A DNA stretch of 64,000 nt, taken from Metallyticus violacea. Its lineage: Eukaryota > Arthropoda > Insecta > Mantodea > Metallyticidae. Below, piece after piece: positions 11,042-22,999 of this stretch. The DNA lies in the NCBI GenBank assembly GCA_030762175.1, contig CM060842.1, positions 70,581,001-70,645,000 of the forward strand, in the 5' to 3' direction. Both the position numbers and the translations under genes were made by a program. Under the pieces are notes generated by a model, which saw nothing but the letters and a program-made list of their open reading frames with translations, searched no databases and was not told the DNA's origin. Within the stretch, counting starts at the first letter, position 1; the number at the start of each line of letters is the position of its first letter.

Positions 11042-12200
11042 ATGTGTGAAAAAATTGAGTTTTTGGTGACAGTTTAATGTTGATACAAATACAGTTTTAT
11101 ACTAGTATGGGGTAATTTTGTGTATGTTGTATGCATAACTATGAATGTAAATATATTCATTAAAATATGCAGTATAGAATTAAGTTTTGCCATAGATACA
11201 ACTGTTTAAAAAATCTCTTTGTAGGATTTTTGACTTTAAAAAATAAAGATGTCACCAACATTTTTTAACAAATATAGTGTTTCCAATGGCTTATCCCTCA
11301 GATGTAACATAGAGCAATTACCTTAGTTGGAGAACTTGAGAAATCACCACAAGTTTGAGTCTAATTTAGCTATTCTTACATCATTCACTGCCAATAGCTT
11401 TATATTAATTTAATATATATTCTGTGTTCAACTTTAAATGAGATCTTACTTTACTTCATAATATTTGCCGAACCTACCAAAGTCGGCAATCTTAACTGTT
11501 CCTTTTAGTTGATAATCAAACAAACGTAGTTTCTGCATATGTTTTATTTTGTTTCAAAGAATTAAACGAGAGTTTTATGCTTCATTATTAATGAGTATAC
11601 ATTCAAAATTGAACATATAAATTAGCAAATGACATGATTATTACTTCACACAGCCATTAACTAAACTAACTGAAATGCAACATAATGTGTATATTACCTA
11701 ATATGTTATTAATATGACTAAATTGAGATAATTGCTAATACATTTTGTTTAATGCTATTCATGACAACTGTTATGCACATTAGTAAATGAAAATAACATT
11801 TACTACATTGAAATTGTGGCCAATTGACTAGGAATTTGTTCACACATTGAAATACATTGTAACAATACTCCCAAAACTAAACTTCTAAGTAATTTTCAAG
11901 AATAAATTTATAATGTTCTTTTGTAACACTCTTGATACACTTAAGAAATATTTATGAAGGTTTAAGGAAGTTTTGGTATAATAAAAACAAGGATGACACT
12001 TTTTTCTATTTAAAATTAAGCTAACAAAACAAAAGAACATTATTCATTGTCAAAAAAAGAATGGCATATGTTATCTAGGTCTGGAGTATTAAACTTGATA
12101 TGTACTAATTTAAAAATGGAAATCCCATTTAAAATTGAACACAGGGGTGTTGGTAATGATAGCTGAAATAATTCTAATTAGTAAAGTATATCTCATGGCT
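11042..12200. other. No assignable feature
   Basis: Very AT-rich intergenic sequence with no motif, repeat or convincing coding frame. Confidence 0.5.
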
Positions 12201-12202
12201 AT

Positions 12203-12206
<4 letters not shown>

Positions 12207-12242
<36 letters not shown>

Positions 12243-12605
12243 CCCTTGACAAGTAAAAAATACAACTAGTATACACCCAGGACTACCATAATGATCCCTG
12301 TTTCCTTTCCCTGTACAGTACCATTTTATTTTGGATTAATTCATTGTCAACTGTCATATAGCAATGTATGAGTTATGGCAAAAATATTAATTTTGTAAGG
12401 GGTTTGTGGCAAACAAAGCAGTAATGGGCAGGCTTTCTCTAGAGTCTTTGTTTTTCCCTGCCATTGCTTCATCTTTTTCACATTTAGAAGCTTAATTTTA
12501 CTAAATTCATATACTTTGTGTTGCACACACCATGGTATACATAAAAGCAAAATATTATAAGGCTTTGAGTTCCATTAAAGACATTGAACTGACATACATG
12601 AGTAC
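12207..12605 (-). repeat. Poly(T) tract with possible retrocopy of an mRNA 3' end
   Basis: A T run of 30-plus bases (12207-12242) would be a poly(A) tail on the minus strand. The adjacent DNA has an AATAAA on that strand near 12325. This is the form of a retroposed mRNA tail or a worn LINE/SINE. No coding homology was recognised. Confidence 0.3.
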
Positions 12606-12723
12606 AGGGCTGGTTTTCATAAGTGTGCAGTGCATGCATGCAGATGGTCAATTTCCTAGGGCAGCAGATAGAATAAATTTAATACATAATTTTAAAATAA
12701 TTATTTAATAATTTAGTAAGTTG

Positions 12724-12817
12724 ATTCTCATTTAACTAGTTAGTCAATTTAATACTCATGTTCCACCAGTAAGTGGAGCATAAGAGTATTAAATTGACTC
12801 ACTAGCTAAATAAGAAT
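12724..12817. repeat. Inverted repeat, about 43 bp arms
   Basis: ATTCTCATTTAACTAGTTAG and onward to TTCCAC (12724-12766) pairs with 12774-12817, with a loop of about 7 nt. Arms show a few mismatches. It has the form of a small palindromic MITE, but no target-site duplication is clear and it does not share the PLE leader. Confidence 0.7.
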
Positions 12818-13356
12818 AAATTAATTGCTACACCGCATTAGTTCTGAAACGAAATTAATTTTAAAATTAATAACTAGTAATTTTAGGAATTGAATGAAGA
12901 AAAAATATAATGTGCAATACTTTTATATAAATTATTTCTGATTTGTTTGTTAACGGAACAATAATAAATATTTATATCTAGTGGATATGGTTAACGTTTG
13001 AATTTAATACTTTAAAAACAGAATGATGTGAAATTTGCACGGTTTGAATATTCACCCAACAATCGAATCTCTTGTTGATCATTTTTAACATTTCCAGCAC
13101 TGCATAAAATTCATAGCTATTTCACAGTGGGCGGTATGAAGAGGAGCTGACTAAGAAATAAATATAACAGGTACGTGTTTGGTGTTTTTAATTATTTGTT
13201 TATTTTCAATTCATATATGTTGAGCGTAGATAATAGTTAAAGTTCAAAATATACAGAGAAAACTTTAAGATAAGTTTGCTTCATTACAAAGTTTTAAATC
13301 ATTTGAAAGAGAAAACTATTTTGTGCAGTGTAAGAAAATAGCTGTTATTGTTTTTC

Positions 13357-13358
<2 letters not shown>

Positions 13359-13403
<45 letters not shown>
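13359..13403. repeat. (ATT)n microsatellite
   Basis: About 14 uninterrupted ATT units. It produces the Asn run in a spurious minus-strand frame. Confidence 0.95.
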
Positions 13404-13404
<1 letters not shown>

Positions 13405-14439
13405 TTTGAAGATGTTGGACAGAAAAACTAAATGTCTGGTGCTTATTATGACAAAAGGAAGCATGAAAGTGACAAGGAAAATTTTTAGAATCCTTGCTGA
13501 AATTCATGAAGTTAGATGTAGGTGATTCAATTGCAATAACATAAATCGGCTCGCAATTTTTTCCAAACAGTAAGAACAAAATCAAAATGGAAGATGAAAA
13601 ATCAAATGGGAAGTTTGTTTTAATTATGCCAGGAGGAAGGGTCAGTGCCAAAATCAAATTGTGGGTTTAATTAACAGGTAATAATAATTGTTCATTAGAA
13701 CTCATACTTAAAACGGGACCTCTAATACCTCAAATTATACAATTTTCTAAAGGTGTCACTGGAAGATAATTTTTCATTCACAATTTGTGAGACTCGTACT
13801 TTATGGTGAATAAGTTGTGAGAACTTGGTTAATTTATTCCGAAAAATCCAATAATGGGTTTCACTTTTGTTGCAAGCTGTTTGCTTTAAAAAAATATAGT
13901 GAAGGGTTTTCAGATTGGCAACTTTTAGCCACTGTTTGACACATGCAAAACTGTAAAAAGTGGTATGAATTAAAATCACTTTTTAACAACAATTGTACAA
14001 TTGACAAAGAACAAAAATGTTACTCAATCTGAAAAAAGAAGATGGCATGCCATCATTGAAAGAATCATTGCAATTGTACAGATTTTAGCAGGACAGTGTT
14101 TTAACTCTCAAAGTTACATATGGTTATAAATAATATGAAACAAATAATGACAATTTTTTAAAGAGTACAAAAATATTGGCAAAATTTGATCACATTATTT
14201 CACAGCATGTGAATGACAACGCATTCCCAAACTACTAAAAGTTGTATGCCTCATACTTAGTCCATGCTTTTCAAAATAAATTGTATCTGTTTTATCAAGT
14301 GGTATTAAATCAAAATTTAAGGAATTTTTAAAGAAAGAAAAATATTTTTCTGTAATTCTCCGCTGCATGCCAGGTGCCAGTCTCACTTAACAAATATCAT
14401 TTGTAGTATAAATTGTAAATCTGATATCCTAAACTTGGG

Positions 14440-15985
14440 TATTCCTTTTTTGCACTAAACTCCACTTACATAAAAATAAGACGTGTTTCGGGAGAATCTC
14501 CCCCATCTTCTGTTGTTCACTGAACTGCCATTACTGGAAATGATGGCTAGACACCCGGATGTTCGTGTGGTAGCATCTGTTGGCTGAAGTAGGAACTTGC
14601 TGAGTTCATCCATAGGAGGAAACTCGAAGTTCATAGGTTTTCTTTATTTTTTAATATTAAAATTTTTTCCCAAGTGGATAACTCCATTGGGTGTGAAGAT
14701 GTTTCAGAAGTTTAACTTCCAGTTTTATTTCATGATTTTTGGTCCAAAAGTGAGCTGCTACTGCTTATTTATGCACCTGCTTAAACCAAATATTCCTAAA
14801 GTGTTCTTTCCTCCAAATTTCTAAATTTCTCTTTGTTTTGCCTATGCAGCTCTGCTCACAATCTGCACACTTTATTTCATAAATTCCTGAATTCTGTTGT
14901 TAGTATTCTTTTACTGCATAACCTAATAAAGTCTTGATATTATATCTGTTCTTTGGGGAACATTATATTATGTTCTTTGAAAATTTTCTCGAACTTGTAA
15001 ATTGGATGGTATGTGAAACTTTTGTATTTGTATTCTTCTTTTGTGGTTTTCAGTGTGGAAACTTCTCTTGCCACTTTTTGTCTTTTAGATTTATTGATAA
15101 TTTTTTTCACTGTGTGTTTGTTGAAACCATTGCTTATATTTGTCTTTATTATCTGTTGGTATTCTATTTTGTACTCTTCATTCTGTGTGCCAAACTGTGA
15201 AACACTGCATATTTATGTGGAATGGGGTTATAACTCTCATTTTTTATGTAATTTTCTGTGTGTGTGTTTCTTTTCTGTGAATTCCAAAATTCAAACAATC
15301 TCCATTTCTTATAATTTTAAATATAGAAGTGGTAGCCACCCATTTCTCTCTTCTATGGTAAACTGTACAAATTTATGCTTGCTGCAAATTAAGGAGTTTT
15401 AGAGCATCTATTGAGTGTTTCTTTGGTGTTATTGCAAAAATATCATCCACATACCTATACCATGTCTTGAAAATTAAAGGAAGGCTTTTATGATATGTAC
15501 TTCAAATGAACTCATGAATAAATCTGCTAAAAACTGTGACAAGGGGTTTCAAATGGTTAGGCCTGAAACTTGGTAATTTCTTCTGTTTTTAAATTTATTG
15601 ATGTTAACCATTTCTTTAACATAAGCTTCTCTGTTGCTATGCTCGGGAATAAGGTTTTTATGTCAAATGATACCATTATATCTCCAGCTGTAATTCTGCT
15701 CTTTTTAAGTTTTCTGACTAGATCAAATGAGTTTTTGATGCTCAAACTTTGGAATCTCTTAAAAGAATTGAAAACTTTGATAATTTTTTTTGCTACCTGA
15801 CATATAGGTGAATTGATATTGTTCATTATTGGTCTCGTGCTGTTATCATTTTTATGTTATTTCGGTAGTGCATAAAGCCAGGGTAGTACTGGATTACAAT
15901 ATGTAAATCTGATGTTGCATATCAAGAATTATTTCTTGGGTTTTATCCTGTTTCACTCTCTTCAGGGGAAGATTTATGTAATTAT
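14440..15985 (-). mobile_element. Penelope-like element PLE-1, degenerate coding copy
   Basis: Read on the minus strand from 15985 down, the order is that of a Penelope-type retroelement. LPWLYALPK then HK...RPI and NINSPICQVAKKI (about 15890-15780) are RT fingers. MVSFDIKTLFPSI (about 15690-15640) carries the first catalytic Asp. WYRYVDDIFAITPKK (about 15465-15420) holds the YVDD box. LNFGIHRKETHT (about 15285-15250) follows, and SGIYEIKCADCEQSCIGKTK (14895-14836) is the GIY-YIG endonuclease with YIG changed to CIG. A worn hammerhead-like GAAAC region and the ATGTAAGTGGAG terminus lie near 14500-14450. Stops and shifts show it is inactive. Confidence 0.85.
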
Positions 15986-15999
15986 CTCTTAAGTGAACT

Positions 16000-17700
16000 G
16001 GCCAGATTATAAGTTAGATATTCAAAATATGCATGAACAAGGGTATGATAATGGGGCAAATATGTATAGTAAGCATAGTGACCTGCAAAACAAAACTAAG
16101 AATTTTTTGTCCCCTTTGCATCTCATAATTTGAATCTAGTTGTAAATGATACTGCCAAAGTAAAGTTAATATTTTTTAACATTATTCAAGAATTGTATAT
16201 ATTTTTCTCTGCATCCCCTTATAGGTGAAATATACTGAAAAGCAATATAACCAGGTTAACATTAAAGTCTGTACATGACACAAGATGGGAGAGTAGAATA
16301 AAAGCAGCGCAACCTCTCAATGTAATTAATTGAAATCTAGAAAAATTTATATAGCATAATAGTTGATTCCAGAGACATGAATAAAAAACATACAGCTCAG
16401 TGTATGCTAGATTAGGCTTCATCTTTCAAGTTCATTTGCCCAATTGTTATATGGAACAATATTCTGTCAAAAATTGATTTGTAAGCAAAATGTTGCAGTC
16501 TCCTCAATCCAATATAAATTAATCTCTAAATTTACAGTGAGCTTGTTGAATTTCTAAGTGAAGCAAGGTGTAATGAAGCATTTAATACATATGAAAGGTG
16601 TACGGGAGAAAAACAAAACTTCACTTTAGGTAAAATTTGAGATTTTGGTACCAATGGATTGCATGTACTACTACATTTCAGCACATTCATACATGGAAAA
16701 AACTACATGTAATCCATAAAAATGAGCTTAAAAAAATAGTCTAAGGGAAAAACAATCAGAGTTCTCTATAAAATACCTACAATGAGACCATAGCAAGAAA
16801 GGGAGCTGATGAAGTTGCTTCAATGTTGTTTGACTTTTGTTTCCATAACCTGAACCCATCAATTTGAAATTTGTGAATTTATCTTGTGGCCAAAATAAAA
16901 AGTATACCATTATTTGCCTCATTTATTCTATGGTTCATAAGTACAACATATTTGAATCAGTAAAGCTTTTCCCATCAGAAGCCACAATTATATAGAATGT
17001 GACAAGATATGGGTTAATATATCAAAATCCCATGCTGAAATGTAATTGGAATGAGCACATCAGAAGATGCATGAAACCATCTTCCTTTAATATCATTGAG
17101 TTTCCAGGATATGTTTAAATTATGGCCTTCATTTCTTAATAAGCAATACAGAAAGACGTCCAATAAAGATAATAGAAATTGCAGCTGGCAAAACCTGTTC
17201 TAGAACTATAACTAGTTGAACAATCTACAATAGCTGCTGGAGTCTCATGTTATTGGTGACAAAATATGCTATACACATACTGATGAGCAGGCTGCGCCTT
17301 CCTGTTCAAGTTTAATTTTACTTTCCAAGGCAAAATGTGATGATCTACAATGCCTGAAGAGATTCTGTTCCGAAAATGCTCAGCTCTTATTTTTCAAGGT
17401 TACCTGTAATAGACAATGAATAATTTGGTTGAGTGATTATTTTCAATAGTGTTTCATTAAGGTTTATAATTTCCTCGGCAAATATCTGGTTTATTTTGGT
17501 ACATTCCATAATATAGTTAGTGAACTTTGATTGTTTTTATCCACAAGTATGTGTACTTTGACTTTTTATTGTTAATTAACATGAACAAATAACACATGGC
17601 ACTAATTTCAAAAGGAGGGTCTGTTAAAACTACCTTATAAATTATTCTAGAAGAAAAAACTATTTCTATATACTTAATGTGTCTAATTTGTAGAATTTTT
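16000..17700. other. No assignable feature
   Basis: AT-rich sequence. Short frames here carry no motif I can match. Confidence 0.5.
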
Positions 17701-17716
17701 AAACTTCAAATTACAT

Positions 17717-17954
17717 ATAATTAAGATCACTGTATGACTAAGTGGAATTACACACTCTTGTTTCCATTTTACTTGTTTATAATATGTATTACAATTTCAC
17801 AAACTCTTTGTTCTCATCATCAGCTAACCATCGACTGCTGGATAATTCGTTATGCTGTGGGAATGTATAAGAGTATGTAGTTCAACTCAGTCAAACAATG
17901 ATCTTAATTATATGATTAACTTCACGGTAAAAGTTCCAATTATTATTTCTATTT
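17717..17954 (-). mobile_element. PLE fold-back insertion FB-2 (238 bp)
   Basis: It is flanked by a 12 bp direct repeat, TTCAAATTACAT, at 17705-17716 and 17955-17966. Inverted arms (17717-17762 and 17866-17912) enclose a loop containing TCATCATCAGC, which on the minus strand is a CTGATGA hammerhead box followed further on by GAAA. The leader (TGATTAACTTCACGGTAAAA, 17915-17934) lies on the right only. Confidence 0.88.
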
Positions 17955-18239
17955 TTCAAATTACATTCCTGTAAATAAGTCAAAAGTCTATTGTTGTTCC
18001 CTTGTACCCTTCATATATTAGTCATGCAGAAGTTTTAACCAAAGGAAATATTGTAGTACTGAATTTCCAATTGTAAGGAGCAGAATTAAAATTTGCCATT
18101 TTAATTATGAAAGTCCTAACAAAGAAATAAAAGATAAAAAAAATAGCATAAACTTTATCTAATAAAATTTGGTACTGCACTAAATTTAATGTGGGAAATT
18201 GAATATCTAAATGCTTGTAATAATATGTTTAAATTTCTT

Positions 18240-18709
18240 AGTGAGTTTAGAGAAATGATAAGAGAATAAAATTTAAAAAATGTTCGGATTTAGATGTTGC
18301 CCTTCAAATTAATTAAGGAAGTGCAAATTTTAAAAGATGTTGATGTTCTTGAGCTCATGAATGAACTGATAACATTCAGACCTTTGAGCAGTTGCAGTGG
18401 CTTTTCAGAAACTCATCCATTAAAATATCTTGACCTACATTGCTCAAAATAATTTCATTTCCTAATTTGTGTGGGAACTTTGTTTATAGCTTTGAGATTT
18501 TCTCGCACATTACCAGTCAGTATAGCACAGGTGAAAGGAGTTTTTCAAAATTCAAACTTATAAAAACATATTTAAGAATAACAATGATTCAAGAAAGATT
18601 TAATGATTTAGGATTGTTAGCTATAGAAAATAAGTTGTATGATAAACTAGACTTTTCAGATGTTATTAATGAACTTGCAAATAAGAAAGCAAAAAGAGCG
18701 CTGTTCTAA
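18240..18709 (+). mobile_element. hAT transposase C-terminal remnant
   Basis: The frame 18440-18709 contains STGERSFSKFKLIKTYLR, then MIQERFNDLGLLAIENKL and LDFSDVINELANKKAKR. This is the conserved C-terminal dimerisation block of ZMYM1-like hAT transposases (ASGERSFSKLK.IK..LRS.M...RL..L..L.IE). Upstream, in another frame, DVDVLELMNELITFRPLSS continues the match to about 18300. N-terminal and catalytic regions are not seen. The stop after KRALF fits the family C-terminus. Confidence 0.8.
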
Positions 18710-18720
18710 CATGATTAACA

Positions 18721-19610
18721 TTTGTATAGGTTTGATACACTGCATTTATTTTCTTTGTTTATAAACTTGAAATAAATACTATAATCTGTACTGTATGTAA
18801 ACAATTTTATTGATTTTTCCTTTGTCAATTATATGGCCATCTTAACGACATATTTATAGTTTTCTATGGGATGGATCAAGCTGTGAATGTACTCGCAATC
18901 TGCATTCTTTAGGACAGCCAATTATATCCAACACATAAGCATCTAAACAACCCAGTACATAGCAACAAAGATCTTGAAGATGAAAGGATAATAAATAAAC
19001 ATAGATGATCAATGATTGCACACATTACGAAATTCTGATAGTGGGCAATGCTAAACTAAGAGAAGCAACTTGCTGTTCAACATTTAAGATTTCAAATACA
19101 CTTGAACTGCTCCCAATGTTGTGATGAAGTTTCACTGGGCATATAAACCAACCATATAACCAAAATATTTATTGCAGAAATAAACAGTTTACAAGTTCTG
19201 TTCATAAAATGTTCAAACTTTCCAAATTTAGTGCCAAAAAGTGTTATAGCAAAAATCAGTTTGTAACACCGATTAGCTATGACCTTAACAAAACATCATC
19301 TGTTTGCTGTACATTGTTACCTTATTTCAAGTTTGAAGCTACTTTGCAACATGCTGTGAGTGTTTGATAATTGAGCTGGCAGGCTATCATAAGTAGCACA
19401 TTAACATTAAATTTTGTGTAAAACTTTATAAATCCTTACTGAGACTCATGAGAAGATTAAAAAAAATAATAATAGTTGTTTAAGCCATCAGTACCATTAG
19501 TGGTATATGCATTTTAAAATGTCCATAGTTGATTACATGCTGAATGTCCAAAGATGTTTTCATCAACTGACTATGCTAATGAGACATCCATGAAAATTTA
19601 TGCCTGATTT
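18721..19610. other. No assignable feature
   Basis: AT-rich spacer between the hAT and mariner remnants. The 5' end of the mariner could lie here but I could not fix its terminal repeat. Confidence 0.4.
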
Positions 19611-19614
19611 TTCA

Positions 19615-20310
19615 AGGATTTGCCAAAAAATATAATTTTTGTGGGATTGTGTCAAGAAATCCTCAAGAAAACCTTGATATGCATCATACTACAGCAAAGT
19701 TTGTTCAACACAAGAACAAAAAGACTGTGTCTCGATCTGTCAGGAGCTCTTGTATCATGTTAATGAAGATGCAAGAATAGAATAATTCCTGATGATGAAA
19801 TGAGAATCTATGTTAAGACTTCGAGATGAAATACAATCATCACGATGGGTTGAAAAATCTTCAGAAAGATCCAAAACAGCCTCATCAGGTCAGATCAAAC
19901 ATCATAGTGATGATATGCAGTTTTTTTTAACATTCACGGTAAATTTCTACCAGAGGGTCAAACTGTTAATCACTGATATTCCAAGATGTCCTCAGACAAC
20001 ATTGAAAAAACATGAGAAGGAAGAGGCCTATGTATAGAGATAATTCATGGATCCTGCAACATGATAATGAATCAGGAACAATTTCCATAGCAGAAATCCA
20101 TGATGAAAGGACAAAGATTTAACTAGTTGAGGAATAAAAGAAAATTTGCTGACAGAACTTGGCGATATCTTTAAAAATATGCATCAGGACTGCTTTCAGA
20201 AGCTCGAACACCATTGGGAGAAGCATCAATAGAGGGGGAAATACAGGTAAACCCACATTTAAAAAAATTAAAAGTCCGGTTATTTTTTGAGCGGACCTCA
20301 TACAAGAATG
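19615..20310 (+). mobile_element. mariner remnant (SETMAR-like transposase)
   Basis: Pieces in order are FVGLCQEIL-type sequence near 19650, MKMQE and DDEMR (worn ITGDE region, 19765-19805), DEIQSSRWVEKSSERSKTAS (19825-19885, family QSSQWxxxxSPRPKKAR), FYQRVKLL (19948-19970) and a C-terminal block ending LKVRLFFERTSY (about 20265-20305), the usual mariner tail next to the terminal repeat. Stops and frameshifts are frequent. Confidence 0.75.
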
Positions 20311-20489
20311 TCAAAGGTTTGGACATGAGTTCACTAGTAATAGCCTTTAAAAACAATATATATCAAAATAAAATGTGCCAAATTATAGGATCCCAGAGCT
20401 ACCAGCAGTTAGGGATTATCTTGAATGTTCCCAAATATTATGGCACTATGGTCAAATGGAAAATGATCATAAAAAGCACCAAAACAGAT

Positions 20490-20722
20490 GGCCAAGGTTG
20501 TTAAGGTGTAGACTCATGACCGGGAGGTCTAGGTTTTGATTTCTGCTAGGACCATCCTCCCTGACTGAGGTTTTACTCATTCAAATGCTGGGAAAGTACC
20601 TTAAACTAAGCCTGGATTGCTTCCTTTAAAAAAATTTCTTTCCAATTTACAATTTCATTTCATGTGTCACCAGTGTCAACCGCCTGTGATGCCTCAGCAT
20701 TAAGTACTGTTCAAAAAAAAAA
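20490..20722 (+). mobile_element. SINE-B copy
   Basis: The tRNA-like head GGCCAAGGTTGTTAAGGTGT gives a box A like tRNA-Ser/Leu, and GGTTTTGATTTCTGC stands for box B. ACCATCCTCCCTGACTGAGG, CTGGGAAAGTACC and a GTGATGCCTCAGCA region follow, then an A run (20713-20722). It aligns with copies at 27406-27707 (minus) and 42195-42498. Confidence 0.85.
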
Positions 20723-21049
20723 TCATGAAAAGCAAAAAAATTGCCAATTAATAATAATTACAAAAGAACAAATTTCAACCCTTCTATTCTCACATCATAT
20801 CATTTCAATCTTTAGATTCTAGTCTTAAGTCCAGAAATATACAATATGTACATTTGATGAAAATGTCACACTTTATATATAAATTTAACTCTGGTGTAGG
20901 TTTGTCAAGAGATGGTCATTTTTACATGGTTTACATTAAAATGCCATCTAAGAACAAAGATTCATATTAATGGTAACTTAAAAAGTATTTACATTTAGTA
21001 TATTTACAAAGCTGAATTAATTTAGTGGAGAAAAATTAGTTCACTTATA

Positions 21050-21394
21050 TTTTGATTGTATGAAATCCTGCTCTGTATAGAAAGGTGAGGTGTCTCTTAA
21101 TGCTCACTGGAACTTATTTATATTAGTATGCAGTTCCTTTATATATGTTGGAAGTGAATTAAATAAAACTATACTATTGTAATAAACACCTTTTTGGAGT
21201 GCCTGCAACTTGATACTTGGTCTGTATAAGTCCTGCCTCTATCTGGTTTCTTTGCTATGTATTTCTGAGCCGTTATAAATATTTCTGAATTGTCTACTAT
21301 AAATAAAAATACATTTAGGGTTTACTCTCAAGCTAATGGTAAAATTCCAAATTCTTTGAATGGTTTACAATTAGCTGATTGTTTTTTATCCTGC

Positions 21395-21435
<41 letters not shown>

Positions 21436-21500
21436 TTTATTGTATAAGAAATATTTTTTAGCACTTACTGAATATCCCCAAAACATTATTCCATGAGACA
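21050..21500 (-). mobile_element. LINE ORF2 C-terminal fragment (CR1/L2/Jockey-like)
   Basis: The minus strand reads HGIMFWGYSVSAKKYFLY (about 21495-21440), then after the microsatellite region DLYRPSIKLQALQKGVYYNS and IVLFNSLPTYIKELHTNI, ending near FYTEQDFIQSKYK (about 21065). The blocks SYGIxFWG, then QKGVYYxSIxLFNxLPxxIK, then FYxxxEF are the standard tail of many arthropod LINE reverse transcriptases. An (ATT)n microsatellite (21396-21434) lies inside it. Confidence 0.78.
21396..21434. repeat. (ATT)n microsatellite inside a LINE
   Basis: About 13 ATT units, positioned between two conserved LINE blocks, so it arose or expanded after insertion. Confidence 0.95.
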
Positions 21501-22269
21501 TTAAGGAATGGAAGTATGAATGTACTATTTTTAGGATGCTCCTACTTATAAGGTGAATTAACAATCTGATTGCACAATGTGTACTGACTGGGAGCTACAT
21601 ATATGGAATCATTATGTACTTTAGATCTGCTTCTGCTGCTGGTATGCGGAAACGAACACTAATGGATTACTGATTATTATTTGTCTTTAAGGTGGCAGAT
21701 TTGGGATGAGCAGAGCATAATACACTCCATAAAATTAAGCAAATTATGCTTAAGTAGTTCAACAGTGCCCTGCAAAATGGATTGTCATTCATATTTTTAA
21801 AAAATTTACTATGTAAGCTGCAATGGAGTTCACATGAGGTTTAATGATCTTATTGAATCTTCTGAGCACTACTGCAGTACTATTATGTATAAGATGGAAA
21901 ATACATTTCATAATGAGAAATTGCATGCAAGAAAGATGTTAGGACAAAGATTTAAACTGAAAAAAGGGAATGTTTACAGTACAATTTTATGTTGAACATA
22001 ACTTAGTGGGAATAGAGCTTTTACCAACAAAGATGTAAACAATTGTGAAGCTGTGATATAGTGGCATATCTATTATCTTACACTAGGCAGAGTTTTCTGT
22101 TAGTTTCAGGCATATTTATTTATGTACAACAGGCAGTACATCTTGATATTTTAGCCCAAGCTTACCCCACATTTCATAATATTATAAACATCATACAAAT
22201 AAGTAAACTACAAATAAATAAATAAACAAATAAATCCCCCTTATGATTCCATATTTTGTCTACTCACTT

Positions 22270-22620
22270 CACTTCCATTTCATCTTAATCCTCCGTAAAA
22301 ACTCTCCTAAGCCCCTTATCTATACCTGATTATTAAAGATGTTGGTAAGTAGTAGTAGTTTTATTATTTTTTCAAGCCTTTCTATCTAAATAATGTTTTT
22401 CCACACTTATCTTCCTCTTTACATTCTAACAAAATGTAATTTGCATCCTTATAACTCCCATTAACATGAGCCCAGGAGCACTCTCTGCTTTTTTCCTAGA
22501 GCCTCACAATCCCCAAACCCCTAATCTAAATCATATAGTACAGTCTCTCTTCTTGCTGTTATCTCTATCTCTATACACCTCTTTTCCAACCATGAGTCAA
22601 GAATACTTGGGGAAAAAAAA
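22270..22620 (-). mobile_element. LINE ORF2 C-terminal fragment
   Basis: Minus-strand frames read FRLGVWGL (about 22530), then CSWAHVNGSYKDANYILLEC (about 22480-22420) and KEEDKCGKTLF. This fits the FRLG...CPLC...HxLLEC zinc-knuckle tail of LINE ORF2 proteins. It is short and shifted; compare the tail at 54490-54670. Confidence 0.5.
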
Positions 22621-22999
22621 CAAATATATGTTTTCAGAAAAATAAAGCATTTTTCAGCCACGTCACACACTACCAAATTTTAACAAGTAGAAGGGTCACT
22701 TTGAACATCTTTGTAATAATGGGTTTTTGTTATAAATAAAAGAGTGTTTAAGAGCGTAATATTAATTAGTAAATTTATTTTATACCTAACAGATGCCAAT
22801 AGATAACCAGATAAGAGTTGCTTGCATGAGCGTGTAGATATTTGATGTGTAGACTGAATGCTTGCAAGTGTGGAAAAGATAGGTGTCGTGTTGCAGTCAT
22901 ATAGAGCAAGTAGGGCAGTTCAATGTCAAAAAATTCAAAAGTACAGATAAAAAACAAACCTACAGACAATAAGCTTTAGGAAGGTGCTAAAGCAGGCTG

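Noticed and set aside
12606..12670. CAGGGCTGG start as a possible hAT terminal repeat
   Set aside because: No inverted partner CCAGCCCTG or 8 bp duplication was found within several kb.
13316..13657. 113-codon minus-strand frame with an Asn run
   Set aside because: The Asn run is the (ATT)n microsatellite and the rest has no motif.
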